DNA of 36,464 nucleotides from Rossellomorea orangium (lineage in GTDB: Bacteria > Bacillota > Bacilli > Bacillales > Bacillaceae_B), in contig NZ_JAHWGH010000023.1 of the NCBI RefSeq assembly GCF_019334305.1, positions 1 to 36,464 of the forward strand, written 5' to 3'. Position 1 is the stretch's first letter, and every line of letters starts with the position of its first letter. The notes under the pieces are model-generated. The model saw nothing but the letters and a program-made list of their open reading frames with translations. It searched no databases and was not told the DNA's origin. This document shows, in pieces, positions 25,684-34,598 of this stretch. The position numbers and the translations under genes were made by a program.

Positions 25684-26025
25684 ATGTAGTGACAGCCCCT
25701 TATGATTTGTTACTATCATTGTTTCAAATCGTATCCATATTTACAAATTTAATGTATTTATATTCTTTGTTTTGATGGGGTATGTCCTTCTATCCCACGA
25801 CAAGATTTGTCGGGATTTAACGATGGGTATATATCAAACCACCATCACCAAAACCAATCCATCAAACCCAATTTCCACCACCTTTTCCTCACAATCCCCA
25901 GCATTTCTCACCCACACATGATGCAATTTCATAAAAATTTGTTATAATAGTACATCGTAAGAGTAATAAGGAACTGAATCCTAAGATTATATCTTGCAAA
26001 TATATATCGATAGGTGGAAATAAAC
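25684..26025. other. 342-base gene-free region between pbpC and trhO
   Basis: No open frame or RNA gene is seen. It holds a small imperfect hairpin at 25793-25815 (CGACAA / TTGTCG) without a T-tract, an extended -10 promoter at 25940-25948 for trhO, and a 70-base trhO leader. The middle (25840-25910) is C/A-rich without visible structure. Confidence 0.5.
25940..25948 (+). promoter_or_regulatory. Extended -10 promoter of trhO
   Basis: TGTTATAAT is an extended -10 (TGn plus a perfect TATAAT). The -35 region is weak (GATGCA at 17 bases). The transcript would have a leader of about 70 bases. Confidence 0.6.
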
Positions 26026-26991
26026 ATGAAAGATTATCGCGTATTACTGTATTACAACTATGTAGACATCGAGAACCCGGAAGAAGTCACTGCCCAGCAC
26101 AAACAACTGTGCTCGGATCTTGGCCTGATGGGACGCATCCTGATTTCATCTGAAGGAATCAACGGAACATGCTCTGGAACGATCGAGCAGACAGATGCGT
26201 ATATGGAAGCAATGAGACAGGATCCTCATTTCAAGGACACTGTATTCAAAATTGACGAAGCAGACGAGCATGCGTTCAAGAAATTGAAGGTCAAGCATCG
26301 TCCAGAGCTTGTGACCCTTCGTCTTGAAGATGATGTGAATCCTAATGAGCTTACGGGTGAGTACCTTGAGCCAAAGGATTTCTTTGAACAAATCCAGCAG
26401 GAAGATACGATTCTTCTTGATGCCCGTAATGACTATGAATATGAATTGGGACACTTCAGAGGAGCCGTGAAGCCGGATATCAAGAACTTCCGCGATCTTC
26501 CGAACTGGGTCCGCGACAATAAAGATTTACTGGAAGGCAAGAAAATTATCACGTATTGTACTGGTGGTATCCGCTGTGAAAAATTCTCAGGCTGGTTAGT
26601 GAAAGAAGGCTTTGAGAATGTGGCACAGCTGCACGGTGGTATTGCAACCTACGGAAAAGACCCTGAAGTAAAAGGTCAACTGTGGGACGGTCAGCTTTAT
26701 GTATTCGACGAGCGTATCGGTGTTCCTGTCAATCAGACAGAACATGTCGTAGTAGGGAAAGACTACTACACTGGCGAGCCTTGTGAGCGCTACGTAAACT
26801 GCGCACACCCGCCATGTAACCGTAAAATCCTTTGCTCTGAAGAAAATGAGCATAAATATATGAGAAGCTGCTCTGATGAGTGCCGCAAGAGCCCTGAGAA
26901 CCGCTATGTTATGGAGCATGGTTTGACAGAAGAAGAAGTGGCAGAGCGTTTGGCAGTGATTGAGCGTGAAAAGGAAACAGCTAAGGTTTAA
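26026..26991 (+). CDS. trhO: tRNA uridine(34) hydroxylase TrhO (rhodanese family)
   Basis: Cytoplasmic tRNA-modifying enzyme of 321 residues that hydroxylates U34 as the first step towards 5-methoxyuridine-type wobble bases in Gram-positives. It has an N-terminal acylphosphatase-like domain (about 1-95), a rhodanese domain (about 115-220) with catalytic Cys178 in [15 protein letters not shown], and a C-terminal Cys-rich segment ([18 protein letters not shown], later CSDEC) that may bind metal. Length and motifs match the YceA/YbfQ/TrhO family. The ATG at 26026 has AGGTGGA upstream; the GTG at 26014 lies in the ribosome site and would add four residues. Confidence 0.95.
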   Translation: MKDYRVLLYYNYVDIENPEEVTAQHKQLCSDLGLMGRILISSEGINGTCSGTIEQTDAYMEAMRQDPHFKDTVFKIDEADEHAFKKLKVKHRPELVTLRLEDDVNPNELTGEYLEPKDFFEQIQQEDTILLDARNDYEYELGHFRGAVKPDIKNFRDLPNWVRDNKDLLEGKKIITYCTGGIRCEKFSGWLVKEGFENVAQLHGGIATYGKDPEVKGQLWDGQLYVFDERIGVPVNQTEHVVVGKDYYTGEPCERYVNCAHPPCNRKILCSEENEHKYMRSCSDECRKSPENRYVMEHGLTEEEVAERLAVIEREKETAKV

Positions 26992-27001
26992 TTGAATATA
27001 A

Positions 27002-27041
27002 AAAACAAAACGCCTGGAGAAATCTCCAGGCGTTTTGTTTT
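27002..27041 (+). terminator. Terminator after trhO, 19-bp perfect stem
   Basis: AAAACAAAACGCCTGGAGA and its exact complement flank AA, with a T-rich 3' side. The A-rich 5' arm would allow it to work on both strands. Confidence 0.9.
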
Positions 27042-27267
27042 GTTTTCATCTTCACTTCTGATATAACGCCAAAACTACATCTTTTGAATCTTCACATTCA
27101 GGTTATCTCCACTTTATATAATCCCTTTTTCCTACACTAACTTTCAAAAAATTTAGACTTCCCAACAATATTTTATGATATATTCTAATTAATACTATAA
27201 TCTTCCACTATATGATAAAAGATGTCGGAATCAACCAATATTCCATGTTGAAAAGGAGAACAGACAA

Positions 27268-28461
27268 TTGAAAAAAGCGATCGTAACAGTGACGACAACG
27301 GCAATTTTATCTTCCGGTTTCATTGCACATGCTTCTGCCAGCACCCATAAAGTGGAGTCCGGAGAATCTTTATGGTCGATCTCAAAAAAATATAATACAA
27401 ATGTGAATGATTTAAAAGCATTGAACAACTTGTCGAGAGATGCTATATTTCCAAACCAAGTGCTAAAGATTGTCCAAACAAGCTCTCTTCCTCAAACCAA
27501 ACCAAAAACTGATCTGCCTAAACCCATCACTGTGCAAACCAAATCATATGAGGTTAAGTCCGGTGATACTCTTGGAAAGATCGCAAACTTACACTCTATG
27601 TCTGTTACAGAACTGATGAAACGCAATAATTTGACTAATCATTTGATATTTCCAGGACAGAAACTGAGTGTATCGAACAGTTCTTCATCACCCGATACAT
27701 ATGAACCGAGTCAGCCCGTTACTCAGCAAACAGCTACATACACAGTAAAATCAGGTGATACTTTATCCCATATCAGCGCAAGGCTTGGCATGACTATTCA
27801 GCAGATTAAAGATCTGAATGGTTTGACAAAGGATACGATTTATATCGGTCAGCAGTTGAAAACAGTCAATTCCACAGGTGCCCAAGCGGAAGAGAAACAC
27901 ACCATTCCCGAAACGACGACAGAAACCAGGAAATATACCGTACAGCCTGGAGATTCTTTATCAGCCATTGCCAATCGATATAAAGTCACCTTACAGGACT
28001 TAAAAATATGGAATAGCTTAACTAATGATCGCATTTTCGCTGGTCAGGTCCTTTCTATTGGTCATTCGATCAATCCTTCCTCCCCCGGAAGTTTGCCACA
28101 GAGCAGTACTGATGTAATCACTCAGGCAAAATTACTACTAGGCACTCCCTATGTATGGGGTGGCACGACACCTGCCGGCTTTGATTGCAGCGGATTCATT
28201 TATTACGTCCATAAGCAGGCCGGCCAAACAATGAAAAGATACTCTAGTGAAGGCTACTACAGCCGGTCCTATTACGTTGACAGTCCAAAACCCGGTGATT
28301 TAGTTTTCTTTGAAAACACCTATAAAAAAGGCATCTCACACCTTGGAATTTATTTAGGTGAGAATCAATTCATCCATGCTGGTGACAATGGCGTGGAGAT
28401 TACTAGCTTGAGTGACTCATATTGGAGCTCCAAGTTTGATGGATTTAAGAGATTGTATTGA
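27268..28461 (+). CDS. Four-LysM NlpC/P60 endopeptidase (CwlS/LytE type)
   Basis: Exported D,L-endopeptidase of 397 residues for cell separation and wall turnover. The signal peptide (about 1-24) is followed by four LysM repeats (about 26-69, 93-136, 157-200, 222-265), each with the Y/H-x-V-x-S/P-G-D/E-S/T-L core, separated by Ser/Thr/Pro linkers. The NlpC/P60 domain (about 283-397) has Cys307 (FDCSGF), His358 (ISHLGIY) and His370 (FIHAGD), a full triad. Four LysM repeats and similar length fit CwlS best, but LytE/LytF-type relatives are possible. TTG start with AAAGGAGA about 9 bases upstream. The 276-base gap before it has no clear consensus promoter. Confidence 0.93.
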   Translation: MKKAIVTVTTTAILSSGFIAHASASTHKVESGESLWSISKKYNTNVNDLKALNNLSRDAIFPNQVLKIVQTSSLPQTKPKTDLPKPITVQTKSYEVKSGDTLGKIANLHSMSVTELMKRNNLTNHLIFPGQKLSVSNSSSSPDTYEPSQPVTQQTATYTVKSGDTLSHISARLGMTIQQIKDLNGLTKDTIYIGQQLKTVNSTGAQAEEKHTIPETTTETRKYTVQPGDSLSAIANRYKVTLQDLKIWNSLTNDRIFAGQVLSIGHSINPSSPGSLPQSSTDVITQAKLLLGTPYVWGGTTPAGFDCSGFIYYVHKQAGQTMKRYSSEGYYSRSYYVDSPKPGDLVFFENTYKKGISHLGIYLGENQFIHAGDNGVEITSLSDSYWSSKFDGFKRLY

Positions 28462-28466
28462 TGATA

Positions 28467-28501
28467 AAAGAGTTCATGGAGATTGAGTCCATGAACTCTT
28501 T
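28467..28501. terminator. Bidirectional terminator between convergent genes
   Basis: AAAGAGTTCATGGA and TCCATGAACTCTTT pair around GATTGAG, with TTTTT after it on the plus strand. It lies between stops at 28461 and 28512. Confidence 0.85.
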
Positions 28502-28511
28502 TTCTGGTTAC

Positions 28512-29789
28512 CTACTTTTTCTCATCAGGGATGACAACCTCGATTACTTCTTTATCCCTGACGAAGATAATGGTCCACTGATCTGATTTTTCATTATAGG
28601 AAAGATCGCGGATCGAAAGGACATGATGGTTTTGATCATCCTCTGCTTTTTCAATCCCCAACTGAACCACTTTTGATTCCGACAAATCTGCTTGATCAGG
28701 CTTATACTCCGGAAGAACGTCCACATAGAGAGCTGTTCCCTGACCAGGATAGGATTCCATGATGGGTCCGGATGCTTCTACATTCACCCTTTGACCAACG
28801 TGCAATTTTTGAGAGGCTTTTGGAAACTTATATCTTGTAGCTGAATAAAATTCCTTCTCGCCTTCCGTTTCACTAAAGTCCATTGACTGAGCAGAAATAA
28901 GGAGCATACCCTTATCTCCAAGACTCATAACGTATTCTCCTTCTTTTGAAGGATTCTTCGTGTAAGTTTCTTCAGGATAAGTTGTGTCCTTCTCTCCTTT
29001 CTTTGGAACAAGCCGACCTTGCTGATGAAAGACGACCTTCCGAGTTGGAAAAGCATCAATCAATCCTTCTTTTTGGTCTTCAGTGAGAAAGTTATGTTCA
29101 ATTTCAATATTCCCGGTTATAGTATCCACCGAGACTCCACCGGCTAAGCGATCCGGCGTCTCATGCTTTTTAGCAATGGCCCTCACTTTTTTATTTACTT
29201 TGTCCGTTAAAAGGTTGTTCTCATCTGTCGTATAAGGAGCATAGAAGATATTAAGATATTTTGCTTTTACTTCTCCAGCATCTACCTTCTTCTGCATTTC
29301 TGTTATGAATCTTTTCAATCGATCATCCGGTTCTTTAATACCAATCCAGAACCCAGATTGCTCCGCTCCCATGCTCTTTCTATCATAAAAGATAACTCCC
29401 GCTTCATCTAAACCTTTGTAACCTCCATATATTTCTTCCAGGAGTGGTATAACCGTATTTCCAACAACTGTTTGAATAGCCATTTCTATTGCTAGATCAT
29501 CAGTGGGTTTTCCGTATAAACCTTGTTTGAAGTCGTCGCTATCTTTTGCTTTTTGTATAGTTTGATTCCATTTGGGTGTTTCTTGTACTGTTTGTTCAAG
29601 TTTGGCAATGATATTTCGCTCACTTACGGTCTCAATGGTTTTCCAGCCAGAATTGTTTGGGGTTATGGCGGATTGAGTTTGATCATCATTTTGGCTTTGA
29701 TCGACTGTTCCAACTTTACTAGCGTTTCCACAAGCCGATAAGGACAAAAACGTCACGGTTATGAGGAGATATGTTAATTGTTTTTTCAT
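28512..29789 (-). CDS. Lipoprotein with DUF3221-like C-terminal part
   Basis: Predicted lipoprotein of 425 residues; the lipobox is LSLSAC with Cys20. Residues about 50-250 form a domain of unknown role (IIAKLEQTVQETPKWNQ, AIQTVVGNTVIPLLEEIYGG, GFWIGIKEPDDRL, GNIEIEHNFLT) that is repeated in the gene at 29844. The next part contains YSATRYKF, VGQRVNVEASGPIMESYPGQGTA, the pattern of DUF3221 proteins (YobA-like). No catalytic motif is visible. The ATG at 29789 has AAAGGATG upstream and begins the signal peptide; the frame is open to 29831 without support. It lies directly downstream of its shortened paralogue, probably in one operon. Confidence 0.8.
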   Translation of the reverse strand: MKKQLTYLLITVTFLSLSACGNASKVGTVDQSQNDDQTQSAITPNNSGWKTIETVSERNIIAKLEQTVQETPKWNQTIQKAKDSDDFKQGLYGKPTDDLAIEMAIQTVVGNTVIPLLEEIYGGYKGLDEAGVIFYDRKSMGAEQSGFWIGIKEPDDRLKRFITEMQKKVDAGEVKAKYLNIFYAPYTTDENNLLTDKVNKKVRAIAKKHETPDRLAGGVSVDTITGNIEIEHNFLTEDQKEGLIDAFPTRKVVFHQQGRLVPKKGEKDTTYPEETYTKNPSKEGEYVMSLGDKGMLLISAQSMDFSETEGEKEFYSATRYKFPKASQKLHVGQRVNVEASGPIMESYPGQGTALYVDVLPEYKPDQADLSESKVVQLGIEKAEDDQNHHVLSIRDLSYNEKSDQWTIIFVRDKEVIEVVIPDEKK

Positions 29790-29843
29790 ATAATCATCCT
29801 TTTTTCTCAGGTATAAAAATCCCCAGCACATAAATGGTAAAGG

Positions 29844-30506
29844 CTATTTACTCTGCTCTTCAGTCAGACCATTGTGTCCAATTTCTATATTTCCAGTATC
29901 TGAGCTCGCAGATACTGCCGAAACGCTTCTTCCTATATCACCACGTCCCACTGAAATCTGGTTGATTTTATCGTTAACTTCTCTCATCAGGCGATTATTT
30001 TCAAAAGTAGTATAAAGTGTACGGAAAATATTAATGGAATCAGCTTTTATTTCCCCTTCGTCTACCTTTTTTTGAAGTTCTGCCACAATTTTTTCCAAAC
30101 GACGATCCGGGTCTTTAATACCTATCCAAAACCCTTCCTCAGAGAAGATAACTCCCTCTTTTTCAAATCCACTCCGCCCACCGTAAATATTCTCCAATAG
30201 CGGAATGACAGACTCTATTACTACTGTTTGAATAGCCAATTCTTCAACAAGTTTCTCTCGGCTTTTATTAAAGTGACCAATATTGTAATCCTCTCCCTCT
30301 CTTATTTCTTTAACTAATTGGTCCCATTTTGGTGTTTTTTGAACCGTTTGATCGAGTTTGGCAATTATTTCTCTGTTATTCGTAATATTTATTGTTTCAA
30401 ATGTCTCTTGGTTATTGTTTATTCTTCTATCCTGGTCAACACTATCACAACAAACCATATTCATTACCAGCCCAAAAATAAAAATATATCTCCAAAATAA
30501 TTTCAT
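29844..30506 (-). CDS. Shortened paralogue of the neighbouring lipoprotein
   Basis: Exported protein of 220 residues whose body matches residues about 55-245 of the next gene (REIIAKLDQTVQKTPKWDQ, LAIQTVVIESVIPLLENIYGG, GFWIGIKDPDRRL, GNIEIGHNGLTEEQ). It stops exactly where the paralogue goes on towards the DUF3221-like part, so that domain is missing. The N terminus ends in MVCC, a poor lipobox because the residue before the first Cys is Val, so lipidation is doubtful. ATG start with AAGGAAGAG. It may be a free-standing short form or a decaying tandem copy. Function unknown. Confidence 0.75.
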   Translation of the reverse strand: MKLFWRYIFIFGLVMNMVCCDSVDQDRRINNNQETFETINITNNREIIAKLDQTVQKTPKWDQLVKEIREGEDYNIGHFNKSREKLVEELAIQTVVIESVIPLLENIYGGRSGFEKEGVIFSEEGFWIGIKDPDRRLEKIVAELQKKVDEGEIKADSINIFRTLYTTFENNRLMREVNDKINQISVGRGDIGRSVSAVSASSDTGNIEIGHNGLTEEQSK

Positions 30507-30580
30507 ACACTCTTCCTTTATATTTTTGGGTTATATTGAATATGACGTTTGAAATGGATAATAGTTACAAAACAAAAAAA

Positions 30581-30604
30581 GACAACTACACAATGGTAGT
30601 TGTC
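30581..30604 (-). terminator. Terminator after the secreted nuclease gene
   Basis: GACAACTAC and GTAGTTGTC pair around a 6-base loop; TTTTTTTGTTTT follows on the minus strand. Confidence 0.88.
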
Positions 30605-30631
30605 CATTCATTCACTGGATTAGCCTTCATG

Positions 30632-33600
30632 TTAAGGTAATAATTGTTTCCATTCCAATAATTTCTTGAACCAAGCCACAAAGTTCTCATACTGACTCAA
30701 GAAATCCCACACCTTATCTTTCACATCATGACTCTTCTTGATTTTAATTTGTGCAAGGACTGGATCATGATCACTTGCACGTCCATCTTCTTCACTGAAA
30801 TCAGAGTTGATGTTGACCGTATCGATATCTGCTTTTTTCGCTAAGTTGTTCGATACCAAGATATGATCGAGAACTTGGGCATTCCCCTGGTAATTGTATG
30901 TGTAACGCTCTGCTGCAGGCAGTTTGTTCATCATATCCGTTAAGACGTCACCTTCAAGCGTTTTAATTGGAGCTGAGAATTCGAAGTCGTTCATGTCCCC
31001 AAGAACCACGACATTCGCGTTTTTCATATTATTTTCCAACTCATTTACAAAATCATTGATTACTGTTGCCTGTTTGATGCGTTGTGCTTCACTGCCAAGT
31101 ACCACTGGATGATCGGCACCGAACAGTGCTCCGTCTCCACCCTTTGAATTCAGGTGATTGGCTACAACGACAACCTTTTCTCCGTTAAATTCGAATTCTG
31201 CCGCTAGTGGTTTGCGGGAATCTTCGAATGCCTCATTTGTCGGATCGATGCGTCCCGGATTGTGAGTCAGTCCATCCTTCGTCACTCCGACTGCCGTTAC
31301 AGCATCTCCGGCTTGTTTATCCGTTAATTCCACACGTTCCGGGTTGTAAAGGAAGCCGACTCGGATATTCCCACCAGGCTGCCCTCCGTCCGTTTTATCT
31401 AATGGATCGATGTTTGTAAATTTGTATGTCGGGCCACCCTTTTCTTCAATGGCTTTAATGATCGTTTGGAACGATTCACTTGCATCCGTCGTTCCATCAT
31501 CTGTAGGGCCGTTATTGTCCTGCACTTCGATCAGACCGATGATATCCGGTTTTTTCATATTTGAAACGATGGACTCTGCAATTTTCCCTACTTTATCCGC
31601 ATCTGTACCGGCATAGAAATTCTCAATATTGTAGGAAGCAACCGTCAATTCATTTTTCTTTGGCTTGATGGTTGTCACTTGTCGATCCGTTCCACCGTCG
31701 ACGATAGATGGGAATTCACCAGCCGGGCGGATCTTGAAGTTGCTATAATCATAGCTTACATTTCCGACAATCGAACCATCCAGGGTATCTCCTGTCTTAG
31801 CGTTGATGTTCAATCCATCCACGTCAATCAGCATGCGCTCAGGATTATAGTCTTCAGGTGAAATCAAGATTCCCCCTGCTCTGGTGCGAAGCTGATCTTC
31901 ACTGGTATTCACGATGACAGGCAGTTCATCATATTTGACGGGACCAGTAATCGTACCGTCAGGAATTTCAATCAGCATTCCTTCAAGGCTTTCATAGAAA
32001 TCAAGACCGTCCGTCTCTGGATCGAATGACGTCATTTCATCGTCCTCGATGATTTCCGTCGGCGGTGTGCGGTCTTCTCCAATGACAACAGCTGCCGGTA
32101 CAGTATTATCAGACGATACAGTAGTCACTGCCGATGCTGTGATTTGAGTCGTTAGAAGATCTTTGGCATCTGAATATCCATCTTCTCTCCACTCTTTCAC
32201 TTGTCCGGAGACGTTCACTTTGTCACCGACTTTTACGGTGTTTCCTCTTGCATAGACATAAATTCCTTCTGAAGTGGCAATGTCATCATCAGGATTCTCT
32301 TCCTGCATATAAAACGCATTGGAACCTGCTTTTGCTGTGACAATCCCCTCTACATTGGATACATTCATGCTTTCATAAGGAGAAGTATGTGAATCTCCCT
32401 GAATGTCATGAATGCTTAATCCATCTGCCGATTTAAGCACTTTGTAAGTGAAAGTCGCCACTTCACTTGTTTCGCCATCTTTTGTTACGATTGCTTTAAT
32501 GGTCGTATTGGATGTCAGTTCGATAGGCGCTGAATATTCCGGGCTTGAAACAGTAGGTGCCGTTCCATCAGTAGTGTAATGGATAGATCCACCTGTCGTT
32601 GCCGTCTGTAAGGTAACCGTTGTTCCTTCAGTCACGGAGCCTCCAGCAGGATTTGCCGTTACAGAGAAGGCGTTTTCAATGACGTCTGAAGAATTACGTG
32701 GAACCAATTTGTATTCGTTATAGTTATAGTCGACAACCCCGCGAAGAATTTCGTAGGTTTTCCCTATTTCCAGAAGGGAGCTGTCACTTGGTTTAATAAC
32801 AAATTGTCCAGAACTGTCTGTTGCAGTGAAGTTGCCATTGCTGTCCTTCGCTTCCACTGTCACATCAGTAAATTCAACAAGCATTCCTTCATGCTCTTCC
32901 CCATTTTCAGCTGAAAGGTCAGTAGAGACAAGAGATGTCGGTGCAGGAATTCCTTTGTCTTCCGTAGTGATTTCCACCTTTGAAGCGGTTGTTTCAATTT
33001 GCTGCATTCCATAATAGTCGTTCAATACACCTTCGGCTGTCACTTCATCACCTGGTTGTGCAGTAAGGCCGTTTCCGCGGATGATGACGCCTGCCGTACC
33101 ATCCTGAATGAACAGGTTAGTTTGTCCACCTGCTTCAAAGGAAGCTGTTGCGACACCTTGTACTTTTACCGTTGTGCCTTTAGTAGCTGTACGGGCTTCG
33201 GCAATGGTAGATAGTTCGATTGGCGTTGGCTCTGAAGGCGTATCTCCTGATAAATGAGATCCGAGATAAGTAGAAGTATCTTTAGAATATGAGTTCCATT
33301 CAACCGTGGAATCAAAGCTATCGGTTACATCAACATCACCTGTCATCACTGCATCTTTTCGAACAAGGGTGACGTCTGCTGCAAAATTGGCAGATAAACC
33401 CGCTTGTCCAATCGAATCGATGACGGTGTCATTTTTCTTTAATGTAATAGGATCGTTTCCGTTAAAGTTAATGACGGATCCATTCTCAATATCAGCTTTT
33501 GACTTAATAGCTTCAGCGGAACTTGGATGAGCCAGTACGAATACCTCTTCAGCCTTGAGAATCCCTGATAGTTGAAGTTTATTACTTGCTGTTTCTGCAC

Positions 33601-33838
33601 CATTTGTATGTAATTCCAAGGAGTAGTTTGATAGATCGATATCTGCACCTGTTCCGTTGTATAGTTCGAGTGCTTTGTTGTAACTTGAACCTTCGATATA
33701 TTCAGATATGATAAGATCCTGAAACGCATTATCTGCAGCGGATACATGCTTTGAAACGGTAGGTGCCATAAGGCTTAAAGCCATGCTTGAGACAATGCAC
33801 AAACTTAATGTCTTTCGTCTTACTTTTTTATGATTCAT
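30632..33838 (-). CDS. Secreted multidomain nuclease (LTD, OB-folds, EEP domain; YhcR/ExeM-like)
   Basis: Extracellular nuclease/phosphoesterase of 1068 residues. After a signal peptide (about 1-35) come a lamin-tail domain (about 40-165; LIISEYIEGSSYNKALELYN), an OB-fold nucleic-acid-binding region (about 210-380), a chitobiase/beta-hexosaminidase C-terminal-like beta domain (about 392-468; IHYTTDGTAPT), a second OB-type region (about 475-600), then an endonuclease/exonuclease/phosphatase domain (about 725-1030). The last shows YNIENF, IGLIEVQD, VVANHLNSKGG, VLGDMND and SDHDP, the metal and catalytic residues of the DNase I fold. No SLH or sortase signal. The C terminus is Trp/Lys-rich. ATG start with AGGAGGAAGAG. 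Four Pho-box-like hexamers lie before it, which fits phosphate scavenging from DNA. Confidence 0.92.
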   Translation of the reverse strand: MNHKKVRRKTLSLCIVSSMALSLMAPTVSKHVSAADNAFQDLIISEYIEGSSYNKALELYNGTGADIDLSNYSLELHTNGAETASNKLQLSGILKAEEVFVLAHPSSAEAIKSKADIENGSVINFNGNDPITLKKNDTVIDSIGQAGLSANFAADVTLVRKDAVMTGDVDVTDSFDSTVEWNSYSKDTSTYLGSHLSGDTPSEPTPIELSTIAEARTATKGTTVKVQGVATASFEAGGQTNLFIQDGTAGVIIRGNGLTAQPGDEVTAEGVLNDYYGMQQIETTASKVEITTEDKGIPAPTSLVSTDLSAENGEEHEGMLVEFTDVTVEAKDSNGNFTATDSSGQFVIKPSDSSLLEIGKTYEILRGVVDYNYNEYKLVPRNSSDVIENAFSVTANPAGGSVTEGTTVTLQTATTGGSIHYTTDGTAPTVSSPEYSAPIELTSNTTIKAIVTKDGETSEVATFTYKVLKSADGLSIHDIQGDSHTSPYESMNVSNVEGIVTAKAGSNAFYMQEENPDDDIATSEGIYVYARGNTVKVGDKVNVSGQVKEWREDGYSDAKDLLTTQITASAVTTVSSDNTVPAAVVIGEDRTPPTEIIEDDEMTSFDPETDGLDFYESLEGMLIEIPDGTITGPVKYDELPVIVNTSEDQLRTRAGGILISPEDYNPERMLIDVDGLNINAKTGDTLDGSIVGNVSYDYSNFKIRPAGEFPSIVDGGTDRQVTTIKPKKNELTVASYNIENFYAGTDADKVGKIAESIVSNMKKPDIIGLIEVQDNNGPTDDGTTDASESFQTIIKAIEEKGGPTYKFTNIDPLDKTDGGQPGGNIRVGFLYNPERVELTDKQAGDAVTAVGVTKDGLTHNPGRIDPTNEAFEDSRKPLAAEFEFNGEKVVVVANHLNSKGGDGALFGADHPVVLGSEAQRIKQATVINDFVNELENNMKNANVVVLGDMNDFEFSAPIKTLEGDVLTDMMNKLPAAERYTYNYQGNAQVLDHILVSNNLAKKADIDTVNINSDFSEEDGRASDHDPVLAQIKIKKSHDVKDKVWDFLSQYENFVAWFKKLLEWKQLLP

Positions 33839-33869
33839 TACTCTTCCTCCTGTTCATGAATAGTTTACC

Positions 33870-33881
33870 GGCCCGAGGGCC
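33870..33881 (-). promoter_or_regulatory. GC-rich mini hairpin in the nuclease leader
   Basis: GGCCC and GGGCC are separated by two bases, about 30 bases before the ATG and just upstream of the ribosome site. It is notable in an AT-rich leader and could affect message stability. Confidence 0.35.
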
Positions 33882-33896
33882 AACACTTTCCATTTT

Positions 33897-33936
33897 ACAA
33901 CAGGAATTGTCAAAATAAGTGTAAATATTGAGTAAA
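33897..33936 (-). promoter_or_regulatory. Pho-box-like array of four hexamers
   Basis: On the minus strand TTTACT, TTTACA, TTGACA and TGTTGT follow each other with gaps of 5, 6 and 5 bases. PhoP of Bacillus binds direct TT(A/T/C)ACA-type repeats with about 5-base spacing. A possible -10 (TAAAAT) lies next to the array. It precedes a secreted nuclease, a typical phosphate-starvation product. Confidence 0.5.
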
Positions 33937-34038
33937 TTCTTCATTTTTGAAAAGATGAATCTTTTTACTTAGTACTATTTTCCTTATCTTTGACGTATGA
34001 TTGAATCGTATATCATGAAAGATCGATAGACTTATTAA

Positions 34039-34485
34039 CTATAAATGTTTTCGGAAGATTGTTCTTTTTGAACCCACCTGACGAAAATAAGGCAACTTAG
34101 TCATTAGGATCAGTGAGCAATAAGACAATACTCCAATTGAATCGTAAAACACGTCCAATAAACATCCTGTTCTTGTAAAAAACAGTTGTGCAATTTCGGT
34201 TACGAGTGCATAAGAGACCCCTAGTGCCAAGACAACTTTGTAAGAGTAAGTCACTCTGCTTAATAAGAAGGAAAATAGGAAAAAGAACATACCATGTCCC
34301 ATTTTCTGAAATACATACGTGGAAGAATGAAATGGGTAGTCTGTAAAAACGAAGAACTTACTAACATCAGGTTGATCATTCCATTGAAAATAGACCTGTT
34401 GATATAGAATTAGGTCATGTACGTTCTTGGTACAGGTCAGGATAAAGATTAATAGGGAAAATAGGAATACCGCTAATACTTTCAT
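34039..34485 (-). CDS. VanZ-family membrane protein
   Basis: Integral membrane protein of 148 residues with about four hydrophobic segments (about 2-22, 58-78, 82-104, 118-138). The VanZ-type signature is present: KMGHGMFFFLFSFLL, then TEIAQLFFTRTGCLLDVFYDSIGV (Glu, Gln, Arg and Asp pattern). VanZ relatives influence teicoplanin or lipopeptide susceptibility in some Gram-positives, but most are uncharacterised. The ATG at 34485 has GAGGTG 8 bases upstream; a GTG two codons earlier lies too close to that site. Single gene; no clear terminator seen after it. Confidence 0.82.
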   Translation of the reverse strand: MKVLAVFLFSLLIFILTCTKNVHDLILYQQVYFQWNDQPDVSKFFVFTDYPFHSSTYVFQKMGHGMFFFLFSFLLSRVTYSYKVVLALGVSYALVTEIAQLFFTRTGCLLDVFYDSIGVLSYCSLILMTKLPYFRQVGSKRTIFRKHL

Positions 34486-34543
34486 AATCACTACACCTCA
34501 CCTATCAATCTGTCCAAAATAGTGACTATCTATAATAAAAAAA

Positions 34544-34583
34544 GACCTACTTCGAAAACGATACGTCGTTTCCGGAGTAAGCC
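34544..34583 (-). terminator. Terminator after the AbgT-family gene
   Basis: An 18-base stem with one mismatch and several G-U pairs, TACG-type loop, followed on the minus strand by TTTTTTT. It lies 15 bases past the stop at 34599. Confidence 0.85.
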
Positions 34584-34598
34584 TTATTCTTAATAACC

